In this document: positions 25,295 through 34,945 of the stretch, in pieces
Numbering within the stretch: the first letter of the stretch is position 1
Layout of the letters: each line of letters starts with the position of its first letter
DNA from: Methylocystis silviterrae
GTDB lineage: Bacteria; Pseudomonadota; Alphaproteobacteria; Rhizobiales; Beijerinckiaceae
Assembly: GCF_013350005.1 (NCBI RefSeq)
Contig: NZ_JABVWW010000011.1
Span: forward strand, 1-64,000
Direction: 5' to 3'
DNA: 64,000 nucleotides
Notes under the pieces: model-generated
The model's input: the letters and a program-made list of their open reading frames with translations, nothing else
Databases searched by the model: none
What the model was told of the DNA's origin: nothing
Program-made: the position numbers and the translations under genes

Positions 25295-25389
25295 CGCTCC
25301 ACTTCACTAACGTTTCCACATCGATCGTCAGCGCCATCGTTGCTGAGTTTTAGATTGCTTGGCGATCGTCGTTCACGAGGGAGATCAGC

Positions 25390-25890
25390 ATGGCCGAACA
25401 AAGCAAGCTGCCAGCGTCACGAGAGTCCACGCAGGCCGGCGTTTTCGATTGGCATCCTTTCGAATCCTTCCGGCGCCAGTTCGATCGTCTCTTCGACGAC
25501 TTTCCGTCGCGTAGAAGCTTGGCCGATTTCCAGCCGTTTGACCGACTGATGTCGGGGGCGACGCCGCCGGTCGACTTCGTCGAAAAGGATGGTGGATACG
25601 AGATCACCGCCGAACTGCCGGGGCTCGATGAGAAGAGCGTCGATGTGAAGCTTTCCAACGGCGTCTTGTCGATCTCCGGCGAGAAGAATGAAGAAAAGGA
25701 AGAAAAGAAGGAGGGCTATTACTGCTCAGAGCGCCGATACGGCTCGTTCCGGCGCGCCTTCAGGGTTCCCGAAGGAGTCGACGCGGAGAAAATCACCGCG
25801 GACTTCGAAAAGGGCGTGCTGAAAATCAAGTTGCCGAAAACGCCGGAATCCAAGCAGGAAGAAAAGAAGATCAAGATTGCCGCGAAGTAG
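25390..25890 (+). CDS. hsp20: Small heat-shock protein, Hsp20 family
   Basis: A 166-residue holdase chaperone. The alpha-crystallin domain runs from about residue 58 (PPVDFVEKDGGYEITAELPGL) to about 145 with the conserved FEKGVLKIKLPK near its end. A Phe-rich N-terminal arm (FDWHPFESFRRQFDRLF) and a Lys/Glu-rich tail flank it. A GGAG site lies upstream of the ATG. I did not find a clear sigma-32 type promoter in the 95-base upstream gap. Confidence 0.92.
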   Translation: MAEQSKLPASRESTQAGVFDWHPFESFRRQFDRLFDDFPSRRSLADFQPFDRLMSGATPPVDFVEKDGGYEITAELPGLDEKSVDVKLSNGVLSISGEKNEEKEEKKEGYYCSERRYGSFRRAFRVPEGVDAEKITADFEKGVLKIKLPKTPESKQEEKKIKIAAK

Positions 25891-25923
25891 CGCCGCATTA
25901 GCCGCGGCGCTCAAGCGCAGCCT

Positions 25924-27201
25924 TTAAGATCGCAGGCCGGCGCGTCCGTGCGGAGCGCCGGCGATATTTTGCTTGTGCGCCGGCCGTCGCATCAGGCGCG
26001 GCAGAACGAGATGCGGCAACACGCCCTCGCGGATGACCGCGCGCCGCAGCGGCCCGAGCGCCGCCATAGCGATGAAGCTCGCGCCGCGTAGCAAATCCAC
26101 CGGCAGATAGGGAATGATAAGCGACCGGTTGAGCAGGTCGACGCCATGCGTTCTGAAGCCGATGTCGCCGCGCCGGTGACGATCGTAGCGCGCCAGCGCC
26201 CGCGACAGTTCGCGCGGATTCTTGAGATCGACGCTCGCGAGACAATCCTCGAGATCGGCGACGTCGCGCAGACTTAAATTCAGTCCTTGCGCGCCAATGG
26301 GCGGAAAGATGTGACATGTCTCGCCGACGAGCGCGAGGCGGCCCGTGGCATGCTTCGACACTTGCATGCCGCCCATGCGGAACTGCCCGATGTCGCCTTC
26401 GATGCGCATGGCGCCCAGTTCCGACTTGGCGAAATCCTCGATTTCATATTCGAGCTCCTCCCGGGGCTTGGCGAGGCGCCGCCGCGCGTCGGCGACGCTC
26501 ATCAGCCAGACGAGGCTCGAACGATTCGGCGCATCCTCTCGCGCGGGCAGCGGCACCAGCGTGAAAGGGCCCGAGCGCGTGTGATATTCCGTCGAAACAT
26601 TTTCGTGCGGGAACTCGTGGCGCAGCATCATGGTGAGCGCGATCTGCGGATAGGTCCATTCCTTCACGTCGATGCCGGCGACCGCGCGGGCGCGGCTGTT
26701 GCGCCCGTCCGCCGCAACGATGAAGTCCGCCTCGAGCCGGCGTCCGTCTGCGAGAATGGCGACGGCGCCGTCGCCGTTGAATTCATAATCCGCGATGTCG
26801 GCGTCGACGAACGCGATTTCGGAGCGGCCGCGACAAAGATCCAGCAGAATGGCGACGAGGTCATCGTTCGATACATTGACGCCGAGCGCCGGCAGTCCGA
26901 TCTCGCGCGCCCGCAGGCTGAGCTCCGGCACCGGCAGAAACTGATCGGTGTCGTCGATCATGTGGATCGCTTCGACGGCGCAGCCGCGCGCTCTGACGCG
27001 CTCCAGCGCGCCGAGCGCATCGAGAAATCGGACGGACGCTTCGAACAAGGCGACCGTGCGTCCCGGCAGCGGCGGCGGAATGCGACCGGCGAGGGTCGTT
27101 TTCAATCCCGCACGCGCGAAGGCCAGCGCGGCTGCAAGGCCGGTCGCCCCGGCGCCGGCGACGAGAATTTCCGATCTGATGTTTTCGTGCGCCGCTGTCA
27201 T
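25924..27201 (-). CDS. UbiH/UbiF/Coq6-family FAD-dependent hydroxylase
   Basis: A 425-residue flavoprotein monooxygenase, probably of ubiquinone ring hydroxylation. FAD-binding GxGxxG appears as VAGAGATGLAAA (residues about 13-24), the DG motif as VAADGRNSRAR and the third FAD motif as ALVGETCHIFPPIGAQGLNLSLRD. UbiH, UbiF and UbiM-like enzymes share these motifs, and the regiospecificity cannot be told by eye. It is divergent from the phosphatidylcholine synthase gene. Confidence 0.88.
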   Translation of the reverse strand: MTAAHENIRSEILVAGAGATGLAAALAFARAGLKTTLAGRIPPPLPGRTVALFEASVRFLDALGALERVRARGCAVEAIHMIDDTDQFLPVPELSLRAREIGLPALGVNVSNDDLVAILLDLCRGRSEIAFVDADIADYEFNGDGAVAILADGRRLEADFIVAADGRNSRARAVAGIDVKEWTYPQIALTMMLRHEFPHENVSTEYHTRSGPFTLVPLPAREDAPNRSSLVWLMSVADARRRLAKPREELEYEIEDFAKSELGAMRIEGDIGQFRMGGMQVSKHATGRLALVGETCHIFPPIGAQGLNLSLRDVADLEDCLASVDLKNPRELSRALARYDRHRRGDIGFRTHGVDLLNRSLIIPYLPVDLLRGASFIAMAALGPLRRAVIREGVLPHLVLPRLMRRPAHKQNIAGAPHGRAGLRS

Positions 27202-27334
27202 CTTATCCGTCTCCTGCGCCTGTTATAGCGAGAGAGTCTTCGGAGCGCGAGCAGGACCGGCGCGAGCAGGATGGCTTTGGCTCGGCGCGGGGGCGGTGCT
27301 AGGCTCACGTCCCGCTTCTCCAGTCTCGGCGCCC

Positions 27335-28048
27335 GTGACGTCTTCTCGCCTCATCGGCCTTTCTGTCCACCTGTTCACGGCGAGCGGCGCGGCGCTCGGC
27401 CTGATCGCGCTGTTCCTCGCGGCGGACGGCCGCTTTGCGCCGATGTTCGCCTGGCTCGGCGCAGCGCTCGTCGTCGACGCCGTCGACGGAACGCTGGCGC
27501 GGCATTTCAGAGTGACTGAAACGGCGCCCTTCATCGACGGCGTCGCGCTCGATCTCGTCGTCGACTTTCTCAACTATGTGGTCACGCCGCTTGTGGCGCT
27601 ATGGCGCTCCGGCCTCTTGGATCCGGCGCTCGCCGCGCCCGTTTGCGCCGCGGTCTGCGCCTGTTCGGCGCTCTATTTCGCGGATCGGCGAATGAAAACG
27701 GCGGACTACTGGTTTCGCGGATTTCCGTCGCTGTGGAACATCGTGGTCTTCTATCTTCTCGTGCTGCGGCCGCCGGCCGCCGCGAGTCTCACGCTGGTTC
27801 TCGTGACGGCGGCCTTCATGTTCGTTCCGGTCGCCTTTGTTCATCCGCTGCGCGTTCAGCGGCTACGACTGGTAACGCTCGTCGTCACCGGCGTTTGGGG
27901 CGCGGCGGCGATCGCGGCGGTCGCACAGGATCTTGCGGCGGCCTCGTTCTTCGTAAAGGCGGCTCTGGTCGTGACGGGGGGCTATTTTCTCGCTTTGCCG
28001 CTTTTTCGCGAGGGCGGCGCGATCGCGAAAGGGGAGGATGATGGTTAA
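27335..28048 (+). CDS. pcs: Phosphatidylcholine synthase
   Basis: A 237-residue membrane enzyme of the CDP-alcohol phosphatidyltransferase family that condenses CDP-diacylglycerol with choline. The motif is DGTLAR (51-56), Gly69, Asp73, Asp77, with 12 residues between the Arg and Gly, a spacing wider than in most family members and, as I recall, characteristic of Pcs. About eight membrane segments follow the usual Pcs pattern, including RRMKTADYWFRGFPSLWN. GTG 27335 is chosen because the protein then starts directly before the first membrane helix; the upstream open frame is a shadow of the divergent gene. A PmtA-like methyltransferase is encoded at 46414-47136, so both routes may exist. Confidence 0.88.
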   Translation: MTSSRLIGLSVHLFTASGAALGLIALFLAADGRFAPMFAWLGAALVVDAVDGTLARHFRVTETAPFIDGVALDLVVDFLNYVVTPLVALWRSGLLDPALAAPVCAAVCACSALYFADRRMKTADYWFRGFPSLWNIVVFYLLVLRPPAAASLTLVLVTAAFMFVPVAFVHPLRVQRLRLVTLVVTGVWGAAAIAAVAQDLAAASFFVKAALVVTGGYFLALPLFREGGAIAKGEDDG

Positions 28049-29012
28049 GGCGATTCGCGTGCATCAACCCGGCGGGCCGGATGCGCTCGTCATGGAAGAC
28101 ATCGATCTGCCGGCTCCGACCGCCGACGACGTGCAAATCCGCCACGCCGCCATTGGCGTCAATTTCATAGACGTCTACCGCCGTACCGGCGCTTATCCGG
28201 CGGAATATCCGTTTATCCCCGGACATGAAGGCGCCGGCGAGGTGATCGCCGTCGGCGAGAATGTGAAGAACTTCAAGGTCGGGGATCGGGTCGCTTACGT
28301 CGGCGCGCTTGGCGGCTATTCGGAGGCGCGCAACATCGCCGCCGGCTCAGTGGTCCATCTGCCGAAATCCTTCAGCTATGAGCAGGGCGCGGTGATGATG
28401 CTGAAAGGGCTGACTGCGCAATATCTGCTGCGCAGGACATTCAAGGTGGAGAAAGGTCATCGCGTTCTCGTCCATGCCGGCGCCGGCGGCGTGGGGCAGA
28501 TCCTCTGCCAATGGGCGAACGCGCTCGGGGCGAAGGTCATCGCCACCGTCGGCTCTCCTGAAAAGGCGAAGATCGCGGAGGAGGCCGGCGCGCGGCGCAC
28601 GATTCTCTATCGCGAGGAGAATTTCGTCGAGCGCGTGCGCGACATCACCAAGGGCAAGCTGTGTGATGTCGTTTATGACGGCGTCGGGCGCGCGACGTTC
28701 CCGGCTTCGCTCGATTGCTTGAAGCCGTTCGGCATGTTCGTAAGTTTTGGCTCAGCCTCCGGTCCGATCGCGGCGTTCGATCTCGGACTTCTGGCGCTGA
28801 AAGGATCGCTCTATGCGACCCGTCCCTCGCTCTTCACCCATATCGCCCGCCGGCGCGACTATGAGGAGATGATGGATGATTTCGTCCATGCGGTGAAGCG
28901 GGGCTTCGTGACTCTCGCCGAGCCCGCGCGGTATCCGCTCGCCGACGCCGCCAAGGTGCACGCCGCGCTCGAATCACGCGCCACCAGCGGCTCCATGGTT
29001 CTAATTCCATGA
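28041..29012 (+). CDS. NADPH:quinone oxidoreductase (zeta-crystallin type MDR)
   Basis: A 323-residue medium-chain reductase without the structural zinc cysteines of alcohol dehydrogenases. It has VNFIDVYRRTGAYP, GHEGAGEV, the nucleotide-binding HAGAGGVGQILCQWA and GADVVYDGVG-like segments (here LCDVVYDGVGRAT), typical of quinone reductases of the QOR type. Two adjacent ATGs (28038 and 28041) are possible; the second has the better spacing to GGGGAGG. It overlaps the end of pcs by a few bases, so the two are likely co-transcribed. Confidence 0.88.
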   Translation: MVKAIRVHQPGGPDALVMEDIDLPAPTADDVQIRHAAIGVNFIDVYRRTGAYPAEYPFIPGHEGAGEVIAVGENVKNFKVGDRVAYVGALGGYSEARNIAAGSVVHLPKSFSYEQGAVMMLKGLTAQYLLRRTFKVEKGHRVLVHAGAGGVGQILCQWANALGAKVIATVGSPEKAKIAEEAGARRTILYREENFVERVRDITKGKLCDVVYDGVGRATFPASLDCLKPFGMFVSFGSASGPIAAFDLGLLALKGSLYATRPSLFTHIARRRDYEEMMDDFVHAVKRGFVTLAEPARYPLADAAKVHAALESRATSGSMVLIP

Positions 29013-29240
29013 TTTCGCCATAAAGGGACCGGCGAAAGCAGGGCTCTAGCGACAAACTTGACTTGTGTTGCAATTTAAGCACTGGGCCGACGGATGCGCT
29101 TCGCAACGCTTTGTTACCTTAGCCGAATCGGGCGCCGTCCGCGCGCCTCTCGCGGCACGAGTTTAGCAGTTTTTCCCCGCTATTCGCGACGCCAGCTGGC
29201 CAGGCGACAATTTCGTCCTACGCTTTTTTCGCAAATCGAT

Positions 29241-29333
29241 TATGATTTCCATGTTCCGGCTTTGAGGTTCCTCCCGCCTCTCGATTAGCCCGAACCGCCT
29301 TCCAAAGCCCGGCGCTTGAGCCGGGCTTTTTTC
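29241..29333 (+). ncRNA. Candidate trans-acting small RNA with anti-Shine-Dalgarno loop
   Basis: A -10-like TATGAT at 29241-29246 is followed by a hairpin, GGCT/AGCC outer pairs and GAGG/CCTC inner pairs (29258-29290), whose loop TTCCTCCCG exposes CCTCCC, complementary to ribosome-binding sites. Right after it comes a strong intrinsic terminator (29304-29333). No credible protein is encoded here. The layout of a CCUCC-loop hairpin plus terminator is that of the alphaproteobacterial 'cuckoo'/CcsR and alpha-r14-type sRNAs. I saw no good -35 box. The predicted transcript is about 80 bases. Confidence 0.45.
29304..29333 (+). terminator. Rho-independent terminator
   Basis: A 10-base perfect stem (AAAGCCCGGC/GCCGGGCTTT) with loop GCTTGA is followed by a T-rich run. 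It lies 270 bases after the quinone reductase gene and 100 before rsfS, and probably ends the candidate sRNA. Confidence 0.85.
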
Positions 29334-29433
29334 TTAGCCCCTCTCGACAACCCCCCAGTTTCTATTGCAATTTTTCGGTAAGAGCCCCATCCTTGTGTGG
29401 CGGCCGGCTCTCCTGGGCGTGGGGCCGCGAAGC

Positions 29434-29862
29434 ATGAGGGTTGCAACGCTGTCGACAGGTGTTCATCCGGGGGCGGCTCGTGGTCCGCTCCGACCGGAAA
29501 TTGGCGCAAGCGCCCAATTGGCCGGCTCAATCGTGCAAAAGGTTCTCGCCAGCCTGGACGAAACCAAGGCCGAGGACATCGTCTCCATCGATCTGCGCGG
29601 AAAAACGGCGCTCGCCGATGACATGATCATCGCGACGGGCCGTTCGACCGTGCATGTCGGCGCCATCGCCGACAAGGCGATCAAGGCCCTCAAGGCCGCG
29701 GGCGTCGTCGCCCCGCGCGTCGAAGGCCTGTCCCAGTGCGACTGGGTGCTGATCGACGCCGGCGACGTCATCGTCCACATCTTTCGTCCCGAGGTGCGCC
29801 AGTTCTACAATCTCGAAAAGATGTGGGGCGGCGACCGACCGGTGGAGATTCGCCTGGTCTGA
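29434..29862 (+). CDS. rsfS: Ribosomal silencing factor RsfS
   Basis: A 142-residue RsfS/Iojap protein that binds uL14 and blocks subunit joining under starvation. Typical segments are KAEDIVSIDLRGKTALADDMIIATGRST, KVEGLSQCDWVLIDAGDVIVHIF-like and VRQFYNLEKMWGG. ATG 29434 is the most likely start; some 20 residues before SIVQKVLASL are not conserved in the family, so a later start is possible. It precedes rlmH by 66 bases, a very common pairing. Confidence 0.93.
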   Translation: MRVATLSTGVHPGAARGPLRPEIGASAQLAGSIVQKVLASLDETKAEDIVSIDLRGKTALADDMIIATGRSTVHVGAIADKAIKALKAAGVVAPRVEGLSQCDWVLIDAGDVIVHIFRPEVRQFYNLEKMWGGDRPVEIRLV

Positions 29863-29928
29863 CGGGAGCGGACGCAAGCGTCCTTGGGATCGCTTGCCCG
29901 TCCCGCTTCTCGTCTCGCCTGGCGTCGG

Positions 29929-30405
29929 ATGAAACTGGGACTGATCTGCGTCGGCCGCCTGAAGGCGGGTCCCGAGCGTGAGCTTTTCGCGCGCTATGCC
30001 GAGCGCATCCGCGCCTTGCGGCGGCTGGGCCTCGAAGGTCTCGAACTCAAGGAAATCGACGAGAGCAAGGCCTCCGGAGCCGAGCGGGCGTCGCGCGAAG
30101 CGATGGAGCTGCTTGCGGCGCTGCCCGCCGAATCGCGGCTTGCGGCTTTTGATGAACGGGGCAGGCCGGAGACCAGCGCAGCCTTCGCGCAATTCATCGC
30201 CTCCGAACGCGACAGAGGCTGCAAGGCGCTGTGGTTTGCAATTGGAGGCGCCGAAGGGCTCGACGAGAGCGTGCGCGCCCGAGCGACCGCCGTCTTCTCC
30301 TTCGGCGCGATGACGCTGCCGCATCAGCTGGCGCGCATTCTCGCGGCGGAGCAGATTTATCGGGCGATGACGATACTCTCAGGGCACCCGTATCATCGCG
30401 CCTGA
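29929..30405 (+). CDS. rlmH: 23S rRNA pseudouridine-1915 N3-methyltransferase RlmH
   Basis: A 158-residue SPOUT methyltransferase acting on Psi1915 of 23S rRNA. The knot region shows WFAIGGAEGLDESV, FGAMTLPHQLARILAAEQIYRA and the C-terminal HPYHRA. ATG 29929 gives the expected MKLGLICVGRLK start. Second gene of the rsfS-rlmH pair. Confidence 0.95.
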   Translation: MKLGLICVGRLKAGPERELFARYAERIRALRRLGLEGLELKEIDESKASGAERASREAMELLAALPAESRLAAFDERGRPETSAAFAQFIASERDRGCKALWFAIGGAEGLDESVRARATAVFSFGAMTLPHQLARILAAEQIYRAMTILSGHPYHRA

Positions 30406-30505
30406 CGATTTGGGTCGCCAGATCATGGCCCTCCAACTGCGCCTTTCGCGTCGCGGAGCGGGAGGAGGACGCAGATCACTCAGGGCGGGCCAGTGGCGAT
30501 AGGTC

Positions 30506-30979
30506 CTAATGCACGGTCCGTCCGTGCATCTCGCAGCCGAGCCCGGCGGCGCGCGCCGCCTCCTGAACCTTGTTGCCGGCCTTTTTGACCTTGTCGAAAT
30601 CGCCGCGCAGCGCCTTGAGCGCGTTGCGCTCCTGACTGATTTCCTCGGCCGTTCGGAACGACATTCGACGCAGGAGCGGCAAAGGCGGGCACCAGCCCTG
30701 CAGAGCGTGCTGGAAAAGGAAGCCGCTCACCAGAACCGGCAGCGCCAGCCAGCGGCGATCTGACGTTAAGCCGAGCGCAAGCCCAACGAGCGCCAAAGAG
30801 GAAGCGTTGGCTTCGAGCGCCCGCTCGATGTCCCACTCCCGATCAAGCTCCTCGAGACGTTCGTCGATCTTCTCCGGGTGTTTGGCGAAATAGGACAGCC
30901 GCGCCTGCGTTTCCTTGCGAATGGCGCGGTTGATGTCCTCATCGGTGTTTTGTGCAACGCGAGCGACCGTGGTCGGCAT
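30506..30979 (-). CDS. DUF2892-type small membrane protein
   Basis: A 157-residue protein. A charged helical N-terminus (about residues 1-58) is followed by a hydrophobic hairpin of two short segments ([12 protein letters not shown] and [23 protein letters not shown]) matching the YgaP-type/DUF2892 membrane pattern, and then a charged helical tail. The CPPLP turn is conserved in the family. Function unknown. It is divergent from purA. Confidence 0.7.
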   Translation of the reverse strand: MPTTVARVAQNTDEDINRAIRKETQARLSYFAKHPEKIDERLEELDREWDIERALEANASSLALVGLALGLTSDRRWLALPVLVSGFLFQHALQGWCPPLPLLRRMSFRTAEEISQERNALKALRGDFDKVKKAGNKVQEAARAAGLGCEMHGRTVH

Positions 30980-31080
30980 GCATCTACCTCCCCTTATTTG
31001 TTTCCAACCGAAAAGACCGCTCGAAGTTCCTGCTTGCGGGCCGATTGGCCGGGCCTTTACCGACCCGGCGGCATGCGCTA

Positions 31081-31127
31081 AACCCCGGCGGTAACGAGCC
31101 CCGGCGTTACCGCGCGGGGCTTTTTCT
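31081..31127 (+). promoter_or_regulatory. Attenuator-like element upstream of purA
   Basis: Two hairpins compete. Hairpin A pairs CGGTAACG (31089-31096) with CGTTACCG (31105-31112). Hairpin B pairs AGCCCCG (31097-31103) with CGGGGCT (31115-31121) and runs into TTTTT (31121-31125), so it is an intrinsic terminator. The arms interleave, so they cannot form a simple nested fold together. This is the topology of a leader that switches between terminator and antiterminator (or a pseudoknot). The element ends 22 bases before the purA start. Confidence 0.6.
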
Positions 31128-31149
31128 GTTTGGAGATCGAGATACGGCC

Positions 31150-32445
<1,296 letters not shown>

Positions 32446-32951
32446 GCATACCCTCTCCCTCAATGGAGGGTTCGACCTGATCATGCCTTCCCGTTCTCGA
32501 TCACGCGCTCAGGGGGCTGAACGAGCAAACCCGGATTCCGGACCAACACGTCGCTGGGATAAGCGAAAATTCTTTCATACGACTGGGCGCCATTGCGCAA
32601 GTTATCGTGGAAGAAGAAAGAGTGAACAGTCGGTGCGCAGAACTGCACACGCAGCGATTCAACGATTTGAAATCTAAAGTTACTCTCTCCAATCCCTCAT
32701 CGGCGCAACCGAAAATCTAATCTCGTGAGCGGTCAGCATCATTGGTTTTCGCGTAAGCGGCGCAGGCGTTGCTTGTATGCCACACGCGTCCCACACCCTG
32801 AGCGCCGCGCCTAAGCGCCGGCTGGATCGATGATTTTAGCGTCTCCTTTTGTTTGCCGTAATTATGTATTTGAGGTAGATGCCTGAGCAATAAGGCTTCC
32901 GTCTTGCTTGCGTCTTAAAGCCTAGACTTTGCGCTTCGGGAAGGGTGTAGG
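32446..32951. other. 506-base low-GC gap after purA
   Basis: The gap is less GC-rich than the window average. A short inverted repeat (CCCTC...GAGGG near 32451-32470) after purA may end its transcript. It contains the unassigned minus-strand reading frame listed separately; the remaining bases show nothing I can name. Confidence 0.4.
32481..32648 (-). pseudogene. Unidentified C-terminal gene fragment
   Basis: On the minus strand an open frame runs from a stop at 32697-32699 to TGA at 32481. It has protein-like composition (VHSFFFHDNLRNGAQSYERI, then FAYPSDVLVRNPGLLVQPPE). The only start is a weak GTG at 32648. It reads like the C-terminus of a larger protein whose 5' part is gone. I do not recognise the family. 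Confidence 0.3.
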
Positions 32952-33356
32952 ATGAATGCGAATAATGCTAAGCTTTTGACGGACAGCCGAGCGTGCGCAT
33001 TCTTTGAAGACGCCGCGAATAAGCTTCGCACCCATTTCGAGCGCCAAGTGCTCGCGGCGCTGCCGGATTTTGCGCGCCGAGCGCTTGAAAGCGAGTTGAA
33101 CGCATTCTCCAAATTGTCGGGCGCTGATCCTGTGCCGCCATTGGCGGAAGTCTCGCTCGTGCGCGCGGAACAATGCGCCCATGACTTGCTGAGCATGAAT
33201 TATGACGGCGCCGCCCATTCATTTTTCCGGCGCTGTGTCAGCGAAGCGTCGGCGGAGATTGCGGCGGCGGCGGTGATCGCCGCATCGGGGCAGGGCGGAA
33301 ATATCGTGATTTTTCCGATGCCTTCCAGCAGAGTGGCCGTTGGCCGCACGCTTTAG
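32952..33356 (+). CDS. Hypothetical protein
   Basis: A 134-residue soluble protein, not recognised. It is mostly helical and Ala-rich, with a predicted helix-rich N-terminal domain (AKLLTDSRACAFFEDAANKLRTH) and a Gly-containing end. A GGGAAGGG purine run lies before the ATG. It stands in a low-GC stretch preceding the glycosyltransferase genes. Confidence 0.5.
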   Translation: MNANNAKLLTDSRACAFFEDAANKLRTHFERQVLAALPDFARRALESELNAFSKLSGADPVPPLAEVSLVRAEQCAHDLLSMNYDGAAHSFFRRCVSEASAEIAAAAVIAASGQGGNIVIFPMPSSRVAVGRTL

Positions 33357-33556
33357 CTCGAGTCAATCCGCCCACTGCTGTAAAATTCTTCCACGAGCTA
33401 CCGTCTTTATCAGGCGAACCTGCGTCTGAGCCCACTTGAACATTAGGTCAGTCAGCGCTCTGAAGCGAGCCAGCATCATTGGCGCCGCGCCCTTGTTACG
33501 GCCGAAGCGCCGCCGTACGAACGGCTGGCGGCGGGAGCTACGTGTGGAGAGCGGGA

Positions 33557-34945
33557 ATGAAGGAAAAGATCGAAGCTTATCTGCTGGAAGAAATGCATCG
33601 CGAGTTGAGCGATATCGAGCAGTATGACGTCGATCCGCGCACGCGTTTCATTTACGGGAAGGCGCTGGAGTTCTATTGGACGCTCTCGCGCCTCTTTGGT
33701 CTTGGCCGCCTGCATGACGGGCGCTGGCGCAAGCCGGATGCGGTCAAAGCGCAGGCGCTGCGCACGCGGCTTGAAGGCGGCATCCCGGCGCCGGCGGCGC
33801 GCAATCGTTTGCTCATCGATATGACGGCGACGCATCGTTTTCGCGGCCATACGGGCGTCCAGCGCGTCGTGCGCGAAATCGCGCGCGCCTGCGTTGAAAG
33901 CGGCGAAGCGCTTCCGGTCTATCTTGAAGGGGGCCGGCTCTACGGCCATTTCAAGCACGACAATTTGCCCGACGCGGTTGAACTGCAATCGGGCGATAAG
34001 CTGTTGCTGCTCGATTCAGGATGGGGCTTCGTCGAGGAATATCCGCAGCTCTTGAGCGCAGCGCATGATGCTGGCGCCGAAGTCGTCGGCTGCCTCTATG
34101 ACCTTATTCCCTTACGTTATCCGGCCGCTACGGCGCCGAAAAATAGCGCTCCCTTTGTTCCCTGGTTTAAAGACGTTCTGATGCGCTGCGATGCGATCGT
34201 CTGCATCTCGCACAGCGTGGCGCTGGATCTTGTGGCATATATACGTGAGGAGCATCTTGCGCCCCCTGCCAACATGCGAATTGGCTGGTGGCCGCTTGGC
34301 GCGGATTTTCGTGCGCCCTCCCAATCCTCGCCTTCGCCAATCGCACAGCGCATCGCCTCGATGCAGGCGCCGTTCTTCATGAGCGTCGGCACGCTCGAGC
34401 CGCGAAAGGCATATTCCATCGCTCTGGACGCATTCGAAACGCTTTGGGCGGAAGGGTGCGATGTGCGTTATGTGATCGCTGGCCGCTGTGGCTGGAACAC
34501 ACGCGCGTTACAACGCCGGATCCGTGAACACGCGGAATTCAACCGGAAGCTCTTTTGGCTTGATAACGCCAGCGACGTCGATCTTGTATATCTCTATCCA
34601 CTTGCGCGGGCGCTAATTTTTCCTTCTTTTGCCGAGGGGTTTGGCATGCCGCTGGTGGAAGCTGCATATTATGGGACGCGCGCCATCGCGAGCGACATTC
34701 CAGTGCTGCGTGAAATTGGCGGCGAGGGCCATGTCTATTTCGACCTGCTCGATTCCCATTCGCTCGCAACGCATGTGCGAGCGGAACTGGCCGCAAAGAA
34801 CGCGCCTCACCGGGTTTCCTTCGTCAGTTGGCAGGCTTCGGCTGACGCCTTGGCTGGGATGTTGCGGGACAACGCCTATCAAATCGACGCCGAAGCGGTG
34901 CGGCTCCTAACTTCCAAGAACTCGGCTGTGGAGGTAGGGCAGTGA
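33557..34945 (+). CDS. Glycosyltransferase family 1/4 with a distinctive N-terminal extension
   Basis: A 462-residue GT-B glycosyltransferase. The C-terminal nucleotide-sugar domain has FFMSVGTLEPRKAY, VRYVIAGRCGWNT, LFWLDNASDVDLVYLY and the E-x7-E motif EGFGMPLVE. About 75 residues before the GT-B fold (starting MKEKIEAYLLEEMHRELSDI) form a conserved helical extension, with EFYWTLSRLFGLGRLHDGRW, shared with the two other glycosyltransferases here. ATG 33557 fits the paralogues' start. Its stop overlaps the next gene's GTG by 4 bases. Probable role: a cell-surface glycan; donor and acceptor unknown. Confidence 0.85.
   Translation: MKEKIEAYLLEEMHRELSDIEQYDVDPRTRFIYGKALEFYWTLSRLFGLGRLHDGRWRKPDAVKAQALRTRLEGGIPAPAARNRLLIDMTATHRFRGHTGVQRVVREIARACVESGEALPVYLEGGRLYGHFKHDNLPDAVELQSGDKLLLLDSGWGFVEEYPQLLSAAHDAGAEVVGCLYDLIPLRYPAATAPKNSAPFVPWFKDVLMRCDAIVCISHSVALDLVAYIREEHLAPPANMRIGWWPLGADFRAPSQSSPSPIAQRIASMQAPFFMSVGTLEPRKAYSIALDAFETLWAEGCDVRYVIAGRCGWNTRALQRRIREHAEFNRKLFWLDNASDVDLVYLYPLARALIFPSFAEGFGMPLVEAAYYGTRAIASDIPVLREIGGEGHVYFDLLDSHSLATHVRAELAAKNAPHRVSFVSWQASADALAGMLRDNAYQIDAEAVRLLTSKNSAVEVGQ

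Noticed and set aside
29094..29288. A 64-codon frame before the terminator at 29.3 kb
   Set aside because: Arg-rich, without a ribosome site, and overlapping the structured sRNA candidate; non-coding is more likely.
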